Source of the DNA: Kovacikia minuta CCNUW1
GTDB taxonomy: Bacteria > Cyanobacteriota > Cyanobacteriia > Leptolyngbyales > Leptolyngbyaceae
Assembly: GCF_020091585.1 (NCBI RefSeq)
Contig: NZ_CP083582.1
Span: 558,001 to 622,000, forward strand
Reading direction: 5' to 3'
DNA length: 64,000 nt
The notes beneath the pieces were generated by a model that worked only from the letters and a program-made list of their open reading frames with translations, was not told where the DNA came from and ran no database searches. Positions 37,965 to 48,211 of this stretch are shown one piece after another (positions within the stretch are counted from its first letter, which is position 1; each line of letters starts with the position of its first letter). Position numbers and translations under genes: made by a program.

Positions 37965-39596
37965 ATGACTGCGCTTAACCTTTCTACCCGTCGTCGGCTT
38001 CAGCAGCTTCCCCAAATCCAGAGTGTCTGGGAGGGGGATCGCCGTCCTTTAAGAGGTGAGGGTTTGCAGGTCAGTGCCGACTGGATGGAGCCAGGCGCGG
38101 AGCAGTCGCCAGAGGGAGAGTGCATTTTGTGGGTGGATGGATCGCAGGGTATGGTTCGGGCAATGGATGTGGTCACTCCTGAAACCGGACCGGAGGCAGT
38201 CGTGCGGACGTTGCTGCGAGCAATGGAGCATCCTCATAATCCGGGTAGCCCAGCCCGTCCCCAAAAGATTGTGGTGCGCGATCGGGAAATTCTGTTTTTC
38301 CTGCGTGGGGTTCTGCAAGATCTGGATATTGTGTTGGATTATGTGCCCGATTTACCGCTGATTGATGAAATTTTTCGAGGCTTTCAAGAAGCCATCAATA
38401 CCCGCCCGCCCCAATTGCCCCCCCAATTTGCCGAACCCTTGCTCAAAAAGGCGTTAGAAATCTGGCATGTGGCACCCTGGGAAATTTTGGCTGACCACCA
38501 GATTTTGGCGATCGAAGTCAATCGCTGGGATGTGAAAACGCTGTATGCCTCAGTGATGGGGATGCTAGGCATGGAATATGGCATTCTGTTTTACCGTTCT
38601 CTGGAATCCTTACAGCGATTTCGGCAGCGAGTGCTGGTGAATGAATCGTTGGAGGAAATGGAAGAAGCCTTTTTAGGGCAGGATTGTTTGTTTGTCACTT
38701 TTGAGAGTGCCAGCGATGATGAGGATGAGCCTGATCTGGACCTGGGAACGTTGCCCTTGTCTGAGATTGAGCCTGTGTTTGGCAACCTTCATCCGTTGGA
38801 AGGGTTAAGGTCTTTTCTGTATGAGGAAGAAGCAGCGGTTTTGCTAGTGGCGCTGGAGGCAATGCACCGGTTTATCCGCCAACATCGTCAGAAGTTTGAA
38901 AATGAAGCTTTCCCGGCGGTCAACAGTCGCTATCGGATTCCGTCTCCAGAAGTCTCTGAGGAAGCCAGTTCTCCCATTTCTGTAAAGGTGTCCACGTTGC
39001 CGGATCTGGCAGTGGAACTGCTGGCAATGGCTGGAGCGGATGAGGATGATTTTCCCAATGTGCGAGATGACCTGGTACCAGAGAACTCTTTCCTGAGTCT
39101 GGGGGTTGTGCCCTGGGATATGCTGGAATTTCTGCGATCGGGGACGGAGTACCACCAGCCTCAAGATGTCAAAGAAGCGGGCGATGGGTTGCCTGTGGTG
39201 ATGATCCAAACGTCTCGCCCTAAGGCAAAAACCCTAATTCAGGAATTGCAGGCAGCCGGAGGGCTGAAAGCAATTTGCTTCAATCCGGGGGAAAATCCTT
39301 TTGGTGGCGATCGCTACGACCTGGGCCTGTTCCAAACGGAAAATGGGGAACTGCACCTGTTCGGTGAATTTGGCGAAGACGACCCCACCCACGTTGCCGC
39401 CCGCAAAAAATGGGATCAACGCTGCAAAAAAACCAAGGGTTATTGCGGTTTGATCATCGCCAAAGGGCTAACCGGAGCCAATCGGGGCAATCCCCAGTTC
39501 AAAGACATGATGGCACTGTTTGAAACCCACTCACTCACACCCAAAGAATTGGGACTGGGGACATTGCAACTGAGGCTGGCGGTGGATTGGATGTAA
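37965..39596 (+). CDS. Conserved cyanobacterial protein (DUF6930-like)
   Basis: The 543-residue soluble protein has an N-terminal domain with a strong WVDGSQGMVRAMD segment, acidic middle region (ESASDDEDEPDLDLG) and a C-terminal domain with CFNPGENPFGG, YDLGLFQTENGELHLFGEFG and the closing QLRLAVDWM. I assign it to the DUF6930 type from overall pattern; no function is known. It has no membrane segment and no close partner gene. Confidence 0.65.
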   Translation: MTALNLSTRRRLQQLPQIQSVWEGDRRPLRGEGLQVSADWMEPGAEQSPEGECILWVDGSQGMVRAMDVVTPETGPEAVVRTLLRAMEHPHNPGSPARPQKIVVRDREILFFLRGVLQDLDIVLDYVPDLPLIDEIFRGFQEAINTRPPQLPPQFAEPLLKKALEIWHVAPWEILADHQILAIEVNRWDVKTLYASVMGMLGMEYGILFYRSLESLQRFRQRVLVNESLEEMEEAFLGQDCLFVTFESASDDEDEPDLDLGTLPLSEIEPVFGNLHPLEGLRSFLYEEEAAVLLVALEAMHRFIRQHRQKFENEAFPAVNSRYRIPSPEVSEEASSPISVKVSTLPDLAVELLAMAGADEDDFPNVRDDLVPENSFLSLGVVPWDMLEFLRSGTEYHQPQDVKEAGDGLPVVMIQTSRPKAKTLIQELQAAGGLKAICFNPGENPFGGDRYDLGLFQTENGELHLFGEFGEDDPTHVAARKKWDQRCKKTKGYCGLIIAKGLTGANRGNPQFKDMMALFETHSLTPKELGLGTLQLRLAVDWM

Positions 39597-39689
39597 ATGG
39601 GAAACGGATAAAGGCTGAAAGGTAAAAAGAAATCAGCATCCATCCTGGGATCTCGTAATGGCAATTTGTCAAGGAAAAAGGTGAATACG

Positions 39690-40283
39690 ATGAGAACTGG
39701 GCGATCGTTGACCTTCAAGGAGTACCTAAACCTGGGTGATGATGGCACAGACAACCGATATGAATTAGTGAGGGGGGAGCTAACTGCGTTGCTGCCGGAG
39801 TCAGGGTTCAATGATGCGATCGCCAACTACTTATTCTTGAGGTTGGTTAATGCTGGAATTCCATTCCAACTCATTAGACCCCACACCTGTGAGCTTCAGG
39901 TTCCTGTGATGCGGCAGGGTGACCCGCTCAATCGGTTTCCTGATCTCGTTGTTTTGCGGGAAGAGCATCTTTTATTAACTCAAAAACGATTGACCATAAC
40001 CCTTGATATGCCACCCCCTCAGCTTGTCGTTGAGGTGATCAGCCCAGGGGAGAGTAATCGTGAACGAGACTTGATCAGAAAACGCGCCCAGTATTGTCAG
40101 CGGGCAATTCCAGAGTACTGGCTGATAGACCCTGAGCTTGAAACCGTAATCGTTTTACAGCTTGGGTCAGCTCAATACGTTGAGATTGGGTTATTTAGGG
40201 GTAGCGATCGAATTTATTCACCCACATTCCCAAGCTTATCCCTAACCGCAGAGGATTTACTCGGATCAGGAACTGCTGATTAA
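39690..40283 (+). CDS. Uma2-family (PD-(D/E)XK-like) putative endonuclease
   Basis: I use ATG 39690 (MRTGRSLTF); a TTG at 39666 and GTG at 39681 are alternatives. The 197-residue protein has the Uma2/DUF820 nuclease-like core: YELVRGEL, FPDLVVL (the PD part), LVVEVISPGE (the ExV part) and KRAQYCQRAIPEYWLID. This family is hugely expanded in cyanobacteria and its activity is mostly untested. An IS element inserted 30 bases downstream. Confidence 0.88.
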   Translation: MRTGRSLTFKEYLNLGDDGTDNRYELVRGELTALLPESGFNDAIANYLFLRLVNAGIPFQLIRPHTCELQVPVMRQGDPLNRFPDLVVLREEHLLLTQKRLTITLDMPPPQLVVEVISPGESNRERDLIRKRAQYCQRAIPEYWLIDPELETVIVLQLGSAQYVEIGLFRGSDRIYSPTFPSLSLTAEDLLGSGTAD

Positions 40284-40312
40284 AGGACAGGCATGAAGGT
40301 GCTTACAATCTT

Positions 40313-41690
40313 GTTAGTGTCACGAATTTTTCGCCACGGTTTTACGGTCATGTTTGGCATGATCACGCTCAATCACGAGGAAAAAGACAGTGAGGCAACT
40401 CGTTTCATGCGGGAATGCCCCAATTTCATCTGACTTGGTGCGAAATTCTCGAAATAGCCGCTCCAAATGATTAGTGGTGCGAATATGCCGATGCAGGTTT
40501 GGTGCAAATTGATAGAAAGTCAGGGTCAACTCTAGATCGCGTTGAAAGACTTGGATGGCTTTGGGTTCTTGTGTTTCCCATTTGGTGATGAATTGCTCTA
40601 ACCGTTGCCTTGCCTGCTCCAAAGTCTCTGCATTGTAGATTTGATAAGCCTCAGAGGCAATTTCAAATCGACGCTGCCGTTTGGCATCTTCCCGCTTCAG
40701 GGGTTGTTCCTGCTCATCGGTTTTCGGCAAATCCTCATAACTCAAATAGCGCTCAATCCCTCGGATTTTGTGCGTGATACAGCGTTGCTGTTGGGCCTGG
40801 GGCAAGGTCTTTTTCAACGCCTTGGGCAATCCCAAACTGCCATCACTGACCACTAATTTCACCGCATCGGCTTGCAGTCCTCGGGCGATTAAATGCTCAA
40901 ACAAGGCCTCCCACTCTGCTTCTCCTTCGTCGGAGGCAATCTCATAATGCAGGATTTCATAAGACCCATCCTCCCAGACGGCTAGAACTGCCAAAATTAC
41001 CCGTTCTTCGGCCTGCCGACTTTGTCGCAGATGTCCTGCCCGGTCTAGCTTAAACGCTTCTCGGGTATATTGAATCTCTACCCACACCCCATCGACGATT
41101 AATATCGCAGGGGTTTTGCCAATCGGGGCTAAGCGACGAGTGTCTAAGTGTTGCTGAATCTGGAGGGTGACTTGGTTCACAGCACTGCGGGAAAGCACAT
41201 GTCCTATGAGAAAATATAGCGCCTCTTGCAAATCTCTCAACGACAGTCCCATCACATACAAACAACACAACCAGTTGAGCAGGTTGCCTAAGCCCCGTTG
41301 GTAACGTTGGAGAATCTGCCACTCTCGTTCTGGGTTGCGTTCTCGTAATTTCGGAACTCGCAAATCCTTCACCTGGCCATACTGGGTATCGAGTCTCCGT
41401 TGAAAATACCCGGAACGTCGAGGTCGATCGTCTCCCATTTTGGCTAGTTCTGCCTTGAGTTCCTCTTTCAGTGCGCTCTCCAAGGTGATTTTGACGGCAC
41501 TGATGACGGCCTCTCTGAGGGCCTGTTCTAACGCCTCATCCAGTTCAGGTTGAAAACTGACGGCTTTGACTCGATGGATTTGTTGTTCTCGTTGGGCTAT
41601 GGTCATGGGAAGCTCCCCTCTCGATGGAGTTCCTCTACTGTCACTGAATCTTTTTTCTCTGTCTAATGGCGAAAAATTCGTGACACTAAC
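40313..41690 (-). mobile_element. Intact IS256-family insertion sequence
   Basis: The 1378-bp element is bounded by 24-bp perfect inverted repeats (40313-40336 GTTAGTGTCACGAATTTTTC...; 41667-41690). The flanking CAATCTT occurs directly on both sides (40306-40312 and 41691-41697), a 7-bp target duplication; IS256 members usually give 8-9 bp. One full-length transposase gene fills it. Intact ends and frame point to recent insertion, in the gap between the Uma2 gene and tamB, without breaking a gene. Confidence 0.9.
40320..41606 (-). CDS. IS256-family (mutator-type) transposase
   Basis: ATG 41606 (MTIAQREQQ) gives 428 residues; upstream codons reach into the terminal repeat. The mutator DDE pattern is visible: Asp in LIVDGVWVE, Asp in VVSDGSLGLPKA, Glu in NHLERLFREFR, with the CITHKIRG-type segment between. 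It cuts and joins DNA at the terminal repeats. Confidence 0.92.
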   Translation of the reverse strand: MTIAQREQQIHRVKAVSFQPELDEALEQALREAVISAVKITLESALKEELKAELAKMGDDRPRRSGYFQRRLDTQYGQVKDLRVPKLRERNPEREWQILQRYQRGLGNLLNWLCCLYVMGLSLRDLQEALYFLIGHVLSRSAVNQVTLQIQQHLDTRRLAPIGKTPAILIVDGVWVEIQYTREAFKLDRAGHLRQSRQAEERVILAVLAVWEDGSYEILHYEIASDEGEAEWEALFEHLIARGLQADAVKLVVSDGSLGLPKALKKTLPQAQQQRCITHKIRGIERYLSYEDLPKTDEQEQPLKREDAKRQRRFEIASEAYQIYNAETLEQARQRLEQFITKWETQEPKAIQVFQRDLELTLTFYQFAPNLHRHIRTTNHLERLFREFRTKSDEIGAFPHETSCLTVFFLVIERDHAKHDRKTVAKNS

Positions 41691-41736
41691 CAATCTTCAA
41701 TTTCCTCTCTATATCATCTTTATCCTTCAGCCTTTC

Positions 41737-44700
41737 CTAAAACCTCGTCTCAAACTCTACGACCGCCCGGTTATCGCCCGAAAAGTCGGTGGAACCCCGG
41801 ACTGTGAATTGGTTGTTGAGGCGATAGCGCAGACCAAATTGGGCGGGTTGGTCGGTGGTCAGAACCTTCTGCACCGTTACGCCTAAGTTGCGGGTGATAT
41901 CAACCCCAGCATCGACGACTAGATCGATGCTGGAACCCCTCTTGGAAGCGCGGGAATCGGAGGTATTGGGGGTAAGCGCTGGATAGAGACGAAAATCGCT
42001 CAAGCCGAGGGCATTGCCAATCACACTCTGAACATTGGTCAGGAGGGCTGAGCCTGCAATGTTGGCGAGTCCCAGAGCAGCATTCCCCTGTCCCAGATTG
42101 GAGATAAAGTTGCCTCCAATCAAGCTGACGATTTCGGCTGAACTGCGGGGCGGACTGCTGGTTAGCTCTAAATATTGGGAGGATTGGAAGAGATTGTTGG
42201 TCAGGGCGCTGGCAGGACCAGACACCCGTGCCTGAATCCGAATGGTTTGGGCACTGCCATAGCGATCGAAGTTGGGGGTATCCAGAACTTCCGAGGGTGA
42301 AATTTCAGTCGGCAGACGGCTACCTGTGACTTCAGGGACGAGGGCGACCAGGGTAATGTCAAGATTGGGGTCGAGTCCCTGGTTGGGTACAAACTCAGCG
42401 GTTTGGGGATAGCCCCGCTCCAAATTAAATTGGGTGGTAAACAGGTTGACCTGACCCGATCGCAGGGTAATGACTCCATTCGGGCGGGGTTCTGTGATGC
42501 TGCCGTTAATAATCAGATTTCCGGCAGCGACGAAGTTGAGAAACGGCGCACGGGTAATTCGAACCCGATCGCCCAATTCCAGCCTCAAATTGACAAACTG
42601 CACGTTGGACTGGGCAGCCTCATCGGAGGTGGTACCTGGGATTGAGGTTTCGCCGCCGGTTTGGGCACCAGAATCAGCCAACAACACCTGTCCGTCACTC
42701 AGCCGGATTAAACCGCTTAATTCGGGACTCAGCGCCGCTCCGCCCACCTGCAACTTGCCATTGACCGCTCCCTGGTATAACCCTTTCAAGCTCAGGGAAA
42801 TATTATCCAGATTGATATCAAGTAGCCTGCCCACATCTGGATCATTTTGACCGAATGGAGTCGAGATTGGCAGAATGCCACTGGCGGAAACCTGTCCCCG
42901 ACTAAACTGACCCTGCACGCCGCGTACCGTAATACGATCGCTGTTAAAGGTAATGTCTCCATTCACATTCGTCAGGGGTTCGGGTAGTGCCCTTGCCTGA
43001 AGCGTGCCGTTTTTCACCTGAATCACACCTGTGACAATTGGGTTTTTCAAAGTTCCCCGTGCTTTCAGGTCTACCACTCCCTGCCCGCTGACCCATTCAA
43101 TCTGATTGTTCAAAAGGTTCAGGACTGCCAATCCATCATCTTTGACATTGATATCTAGACTGATACGATCGTCGGCTGGCTGTGCGGTTGTAAACGGTAG
43201 GGCAATGGGCAGGCTACCTGCGATCGAGATTGGATCGGCTGCGGCAACGTAGATTTGGCTACCAAAATCCAGACGGGCGTTGGCATATTGAAAGCTGCCC
43301 TCCGCCTTCTGAATGTCCTTGCCGTTAAGGCTGCCGTTGGTTAGACTCAATTCTCCAATCGCCTGGGGATTACTCAGGCTACCGGCTAGGGTGGCAGTGA
43401 CATTCAGGTAGCCTTCCAGGGGAACCGATACGGGGGCTAACTGTTTGAGGGTATCGATCGGTACATTTTCCATGCGGAACTGACCAGACTGATTTTCGCC
43501 ACCAATTTGCCCCGAAAAAGCAATCACAGACTGATCAGACTGAAAGCGCAGCGGCAGCAAGGTGAGAGCGCCCTTTTCAAAGCTACCGATCGCGACGACA
43601 TCCTTCGCAAAGTAAGGTCCCCACTCCCAATTTTGTCCCCGCAGGTTAAAACTGGCATTGATCCCCGTTGTCAGGGAGCCATCTACGTTCACCTCCCCAC
43701 TAAAGGTGCCACTCAGTTCATCCAGGGGCGGAATGGAGGCATCTTCCCGCCGTGCCTGTTCCTGGGCAATTAGCTCCTGCACTTCGGACAGGCGGCGGAG
43801 TTGATTGAGAACAGGGGAACTGGTCAGATCCAGGGGAACGGCCTGCACATCCGCTGCCGTCCCATAGGTGGGTGGTTCAAAGCCACGTAGCAGATCCTCC
43901 AACTCGAACACCTGCAACAATGCCAGCACATCCTGAAGCTGTCCCTGCTCAACCTTGAGCTTACCTTTGATCCGAGGGCTGGAACCCTGTAACGTAGCGG
44001 TGCCATCCAGTCGAAAGATGGTCTTACCCTTGCGTAACTCTGCTCCAGTGAGGGTGGCAACCCCATTGGCAAAACCAATCCGTCCGCCAAACTGGTCAGC
44101 CCGGAAGGTACCAAAGCCAGGGCGATCGATCGTAATATCCCCCGATGCACTGTAGGTTCTCAGATTCAGGGTCAGATCGCCATTCAAGGTTCCAGAAGCA
44201 GGCAGTGATGCAGTGGGTCCCAGAGATCCCAGGATGGCTAAGGGAAAATTCTTTGCCTGCACCAGAAGCAGATCTCCCTCTGCCCTGCCCGTTGCCACCG
44301 CATCGCCCCGGCGAATATCGAAGGCGATCGGGCGGTAGGCGGAATTCAACGTGACGGCAATCCGATCCTGAACTCCGGCAAGATTCAGGTCAACCCCCTG
44401 GTCAACCCGTACATTGCCTCGTAGGACGGGTTCAAAGGCAATTCCATTCAGGACAAACTGGCGCAGGGTAAGCCCTCCCGCAACCTTAGGATCGGTGGGG
44501 GTACCCCGTAGCCGTCCCGCAAAATCCGCCCGTCCGGTGTAGGTGACATCGACGGGTAAGGGCAGCAAAAAGTCTCGCAGATCGTAATCGCTGGCACGCA
44601 CGTTCAGATCCAATCCGGTGACGGCAGGCGCTCCCGGTCCTTGCAGGTTGGCAAAGACCAACCCATTGGCGCTAAATCCAGGGGCGCTTGCCTGCTGCAC

Positions 44701-46548
44701 GATCACTTTTTGACCATCCCATTGCACCTGGGCAGTCAGTGGTTGCCCAATCACCGAAATACCCTGGGATAACCGTGCCTGTCCCTGTGCTCGAATATCC
44801 GCTGGACTGAAGGAGGCCAGGGAACCGGAGAGGGCAAAATTTCCGCTAAACTGCCCCCTCAGGTCAGGGGAAAACTGCCTGAGTTGGATACCGGAACCGG
44901 CGATCGTTGCCTGCCAGCGCCCATCGGCAGCACGTGCCTGAACCTTGGCAGTGCCCCCCGCAACGCTGATGGTTGTGTTCCGCAGGGTGGTGACACCGTT
45001 CGCAACCAGGATCTCGCCGGAAGCCGGGTAGGTGCCTTCCACTGCCTGCCAGCGTGCCAGCGTTTGAACATTCGTTGCCGGACCTGTAATTTGTGCCTGG
45101 GCATTTACCCGACCTACGGTGAAGGGGATGGCATTGCCGTTGCTATAGGCGCGGGCGATCGGGTCTCCAGGGACATTCACCGCATCCAGGACGATCGCCA
45201 ATTGGGCAGGGTCCTTCAAGGTGATCCGTCCGGCTCCTGTAACCTGCCCGCCTGCTGCTGGAGTTGCCTGGATGTCCGAAATGACCAACAGCTTGGCGGC
45301 AGTGTCTAACCGAAATTGGGTAGCAAAACGGCTCAGGTCGATCTTGTCAACTTTGCCGGGTTTGGTGCTGCGGGCAACGCCGCTCAAAACGGGTTGTTCG
45401 ATCGGTCCCGTTAACTTCAAATCGGCCTTAACCGCGCCCGCTACTGAAAACGGCAAAGGCACCTTCAGGGTTTCCAGCACGACTGGCAAAGGAGTAGGCT
45501 TCACCTGGGCAACCACATTGAAGCCCTTGTCAAAATTCACGTCCCCATTTGCCACCAGGGGAACTTTTCCATACAAAGCATTGACATTTTTCAGGCGAAT
45601 CACGTTGCCGTTTAGTGCCAGTCCTCCCTTTGCCTGATAAAACTTTTGAGGCACCCCTGGCACTTTCATCGTCACCCCCCGAAACTGAGCCGTACCACCC
45701 AGACTTGGAGTTTTCTGATTCGGAAGCAGTTGTACTGTAATATCCCCATCGGTTCTGCCCGCTTCCAGGGTGATACCGGGGAGGTTGACCAGGCGATCGA
45801 TCTCGGACACTAAAAAATTCTGTCCCCGAACCTTTAAGTTCGTTTGCAACGGGGTGCGCAGCGTTTCCCCGGTCAGATCCAATTTGCCGCCCGTCACCGA
45901 ATTACCCGAAACCTCATAGGTAAACCGCTGGTTGTTATCAAACAGGCGGGCGTTGCCGTTCAAATTCTCCAGTTTGATGGGAATTCCTTTTCCCGCCCCC
46001 ACTTCTTTTTCAGTCCCCAGTTTTGGCTTGGGAACCAGGGTTGCCCTGGCATCCTGAAACCGAATCACTTCCAGTTCAGTTTTAACGGGCCCTGGCGTTT
46101 CCTCCTGGGTAATCTCAGTTGTTACCCAGGCACCCGTTTTATCCTGCTCTAGATAAATATCAGGTTTGATCAGCGTAATATCCAGATTTAAGTTGCGAGT
46201 CAATAGAACCCGCAGTGGGTTAAATCCAACTTTGACAGACTGAATTGAAACCTGATCCGGATCGGTCGCTGTTGGCGGAATCGATGACGCACCGACGGTG
46301 AGGCTAGTCAGGGAAACCCCTTCAACTTTGCCAAGCTTAACAGGACGCTTGAGGGATTTGGTCAGGTTGGTTTCGACCAGGGGAACTAACTGGGTGTGAA
46401 CAAAGTTCCATCCCCACCAGGCTCCTCCCGCCACACCTGCAACTGCGACGACTCCCAGAGGAATCCCAATCTGCCGTAAACGGCGCAGCCAGCGACGCTG
46501 CTGAAACGCTGAATTTGGTTCGCTACCTGGATCTGGCGGGTTTGTCAT
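41737..46548 (-). CDS. tamB: TamB/DUF490 translocation and assembly module protein
   Basis: The 1603-residue protein has a single N-terminal transmembrane helix (about 29-48) after a basic segment, then a very long beta-rich repeat region and a C-terminal TamB domain (last 350 residues; ends in FSGDNRAVVEFETRF). TamB-like proteins span the periplasm and help lipid or outer-membrane-protein transport. The frame is uninterrupted. The 3' end lies 46 bases from the IS element. No Omp85 partner gene is adjacent. Confidence 0.93.
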   Translation of the reverse strand: MTNPPDPGSEPNSAFQQRRWLRRLRQIGIPLGVVAVAGVAGGAWWGWNFVHTQLVPLVETNLTKSLKRPVKLGKVEGVSLTSLTVGASSIPPTATDPDQVSIQSVKVGFNPLRVLLTRNLNLDITLIKPDIYLEQDKTGAWVTTEITQEETPGPVKTELEVIRFQDARATLVPKPKLGTEKEVGAGKGIPIKLENLNGNARLFDNNQRFTYEVSGNSVTGGKLDLTGETLRTPLQTNLKVRGQNFLVSEIDRLVNLPGITLEAGRTDGDITVQLLPNQKTPSLGGTAQFRGVTMKVPGVPQKFYQAKGGLALNGNVIRLKNVNALYGKVPLVANGDVNFDKGFNVVAQVKPTPLPVVLETLKVPLPFSVAGAVKADLKLTGPIEQPVLSGVARSTKPGKVDKIDLSRFATQFRLDTAAKLLVISDIQATPAAGGQVTGAGRITLKDPAQLAIVLDAVNVPGDPIARAYSNGNAIPFTVGRVNAQAQITGPATNVQTLARWQAVEGTYPASGEILVANGVTTLRNTTISVAGGTAKVQARAADGRWQATIAGSGIQLRQFSPDLRGQFSGNFALSGSLASFSPADIRAQGQARLSQGISVIGQPLTAQVQWDGQKVIVQQASAPGFSANGLVFANLQGPGAPAVTGLDLNVRASDYDLRDFLLPLPVDVTYTGRADFAGRLRGTPTDPKVAGGLTLRQFVLNGIAFEPVLRGNVRVDQGVDLNLAGVQDRIAVTLNSAYRPIAFDIRRGDAVATGRAEGDLLLVQAKNFPLAILGSLGPTASLPASGTLNGDLTLNLRTYSASGDITIDRPGFGTFRADQFGGRIGFANGVATLTGAELRKGKTIFRLDGTATLQGSSPRIKGKLKVEQGQLQDVLALLQVFELEDLLRGFEPPTYGTAADVQAVPLDLTSSPVLNQLRRLSEVQELIAQEQARREDASIPPLDELSGTFSGEVNVDGSLTTGINASFNLRGQNWEWGPYFAKDVVAIGSFEKGALTLLPLRFQSDQSVIAFSGQIGGENQSGQFRMENVPIDTLKQLAPVSVPLEGYLNVTATLAGSLSNPQAIGELSLTNGSLNGKDIQKAEGSFQYANARLDFGSQIYVAAADPISIAGSLPIALPFTTAQPADDRISLDINVKDDGLAVLNLLNNQIEWVSGQGVVDLKARGTLKNPIVTGVIQVKNGTLQARALPEPLTNVNGDITFNSDRITVRGVQGQFSRGQVSASGILPISTPFGQNDPDVGRLLDINLDNISLSLKGLYQGAVNGKLQVGGAALSPELSGLIRLSDGQVLLADSGAQTGGETSIPGTTSDEAAQSNVQFVNLRLELGDRVRITRAPFLNFVAAGNLIINGSITEPRPNGVITLRSGQVNLFTTQFNLERGYPQTAEFVPNQGLDPNLDITLVALVPEVTGSRLPTEISPSEVLDTPNFDRYGSAQTIRIQARVSGPASALTNNLFQSSQYLELTSSPPRSSAEIVSLIGGNFISNLGQGNAALGLANIAGSALLTNVQSVIGNALGLSDFRLYPALTPNTSDSRASKRGSSIDLVVDAGVDITRNLGVTVQKVLTTDQPAQFGLRYRLNNQFTVRGSTDFSGDNRAVVEFETRF

Positions 46549-46836
46549 TTCCGGGGGCTGAGAGGTAATTGCGGTACGTGTCCATGCTTGTAGTCAATAT
46601 ACTGCCTTGGAGTGTTCCGTCAATGAGAGACAAAGAGAATTAAGGCAGAAGGCATGAGAGGAGGTGAGGAGGTGAGGAGGGGCGGGTGGGGGAAAGGGGG
46701 AAGACAAACCAATGACGACTGACAAACTTCAATTTCTTATCCCTTCCCCCTTCCCCTTTCCCCCTTCCTTCCCCTCCAGACCACACCCTAAAATCAGTAG
46801 AATGGGATCAATATTCATTAAGGACAGAGAAGCTCC

Positions 46837-47442
46837 ATGATTCCTACCGTGATCGAAACGTCGGGTCGGGGCGAACGTGCCTTCGACATTTACTCCCGCT
46901 TATTACGAGAGCGGATTGTTTTTTTGGGGCAGGCGATCGATTCTGAGCTTGCCAATTTAATCGTTGCCCAGTTGCTCTTTTTAGACGCGGAAGATCCGGA
47001 GAAAGACATCTACCTCTACATCAACTCTCCAGGTGGGTCTGTGACGGCAGGGATGGGAATCTACGACACGATGAAGCACATCCGTCCAGAAGTTTCCACC
47101 ATCTGTGTGGGTTTAGCTGCCAGTATGGGTGCCTTTTTGCTCAGTGCTGGCACCAAGGGCAAACGTATGAGCCTGCCCCACTCCCGCATCATGATTCACC
47201 AACCCCTTGGCGGTGCCCAGGGGCAGGCAACGGATATCGAAATTCAGGCAAGGGAAATTCTTTATCACAAGCAACGTCTGAATGAAATGCTAGCCGAACA
47301 TACCGGACAACCCCTGGAGCGGATTCAGGAAGATACGGAGCGTGATTTCTTTATGTCGGCGGAAGAGTCAAGGGATTATGGCTTGGTTGATCAGGTGATC
47401 GATCGCCGCCCCTCGGCTTTGCGCCCAGCAGTGGTGAAGTAG
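46837..47442 (+). CDS. clpP: ATP-dependent Clp protease proteolytic subunit
   Basis: The 201-residue serine protease has the ClpP triad: Ser96 (LAASMGAF), His121 (MIHQPLGG) and Asp170 (TERDFF). Length is typical. It forms the barrel degrading substrates fed by ClpC or ClpX. Cyanobacteria have several ClpP/ClpR paralogues; with a full triad this is an active one. No clpX or clpR gene is adjacent. Confidence 0.96.
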   Translation: MIPTVIETSGRGERAFDIYSRLLRERIVFLGQAIDSELANLIVAQLLFLDAEDPEKDIYLYINSPGGSVTAGMGIYDTMKHIRPEVSTICVGLAASMGAFLLSAGTKGKRMSLPHSRIMIHQPLGGAQGQATDIEIQAREILYHKQRLNEMLAEHTGQPLERIQEDTERDFFMSAEESRDYGLVDQVIDRRPSALRPAVVK

Positions 47443-47519
47443 GTGAAAGAATTTTAAGTTTTAAGTTTTGAGTTTTGAGCTGTATGTGAGGGGTGAGGAG
47501 TGGTAAGGGCGATCGCCCC

Positions 47520-47806
47520 TCAACTTCAACTTGCTTTCAGCAGCTTTTCTTTCAGCCAGGAATCTAAAAGCACCTCAACCGAAACTTGCCGCTCTTTAGC
47601 GACCTCCAGAATCTTGCCCATCAAATATCCATCCACTGAAACCAAATATTGATTTCGTTTGAGGTCAATATCAAAAAATGCTTCTGGTAGTTCGCTTTCA
47701 TACTCACCCATGTCGTGAGTGTCAAAGAATTCTACGACTTCCTGATGGGAATTGAACTGAGGTAACTTTTCAGTCTCACTTTCTGCCATACAGTTTCCTC
47801 TCCTTA
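47520..47806 (-). repeat. Duplicated 287-bp block, copy A
   Basis: Nearly identical to 49334-49620 (about four mismatches). Holds one antitoxin gene and its ribosome site. Confidence 0.9.
47526..47789 (-). CDS. CopG/BrnA-like antitoxin, copy A (no toxin partner)
   Basis: The 87-residue acidic protein has an acidic N-terminal half (about 1-45, EVVEFFDTHDMGEYESELPEAFF in pattern) and a C-terminal RHH-like DNA-binding half (LKRNQYLVSVDGYLMGKILEVAKERQVSVEVLLDSWL in pattern). This matches CopG-type antitoxins that pair with BrnT toxins. No toxin gene lies directly upstream, so it is an orphan. It differs from copy B at three residues (31, 60, 67). GGAGAGG precedes the ATG. Confidence 0.85.
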   Translation of the reverse strand: MAESETEKLPQFNSHQEVVEFFDTHDMGEYESELPEAFFDIDLKRNQYLVSVDGYLMGKILEVAKERQVSVEVLLDSWLKEKLLKAS

Positions 47807-47815
47807 AATAGTAGT

Positions 47816-48211
47816 TTACGGAATGAAGACGCGGCGTGTACCTAGATAGTTATCGAGGTAAAGAGCAAGTTCTAGAAGACGATTCACACATAGATCTCGG
47901 TAGTCGGCATCAGTTAGCACACGATCCGGATCACCAATGGTCACAATGGGCAGTGAAGTAGGTGTATTTTCTTCGCGCAGAACTTGCTCTAGCGAATCTT
48001 TGCCCTTCATTTTGCGATTGGCAGTTAGCAAGATCATCTGGTTTGCTTGAGCGAAGCGCCAAACAACCCTATCACTGCTGGTCACTGATAAACCTATCTC
48101 TTCCAGCAGCACGAAGCGGATCGGAAATAAATCCATCCAGCCTTGATTGGTAAGGCTCCCCGATAACAGCAATGCATGTCCTTCTAAGTTGTGATCCACT
48201 AGAAAAATCAT
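47816..48211 (-). CDS. DUF5615-type PIN-like protein (putative toxin)
   Basis: The 131-residue protein begins IFLVDHNLEGH, an acidic N-terminal strand as in the PIN-like DUF5615 family, and has the second acidic-site strand near MILLTANRKMKG. It overlaps the DUF433 gene by 4 bases, the usual order antitoxin then toxin. Target is unknown; a nuclease role is inferred from the fold. Confidence 0.72.
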   Translation of the reverse strand: MIFLVDHNLEGHALLLSGSLTNQGWMDLFPIRFVLLEEIGLSVTSSDRVVWRFAQANQMILLTANRKMKGKDSLEQVLREENTPTSLPIVTIGDPDRVLTDADYRDLCVNRLLELALYLDNYLGTRRVFIP

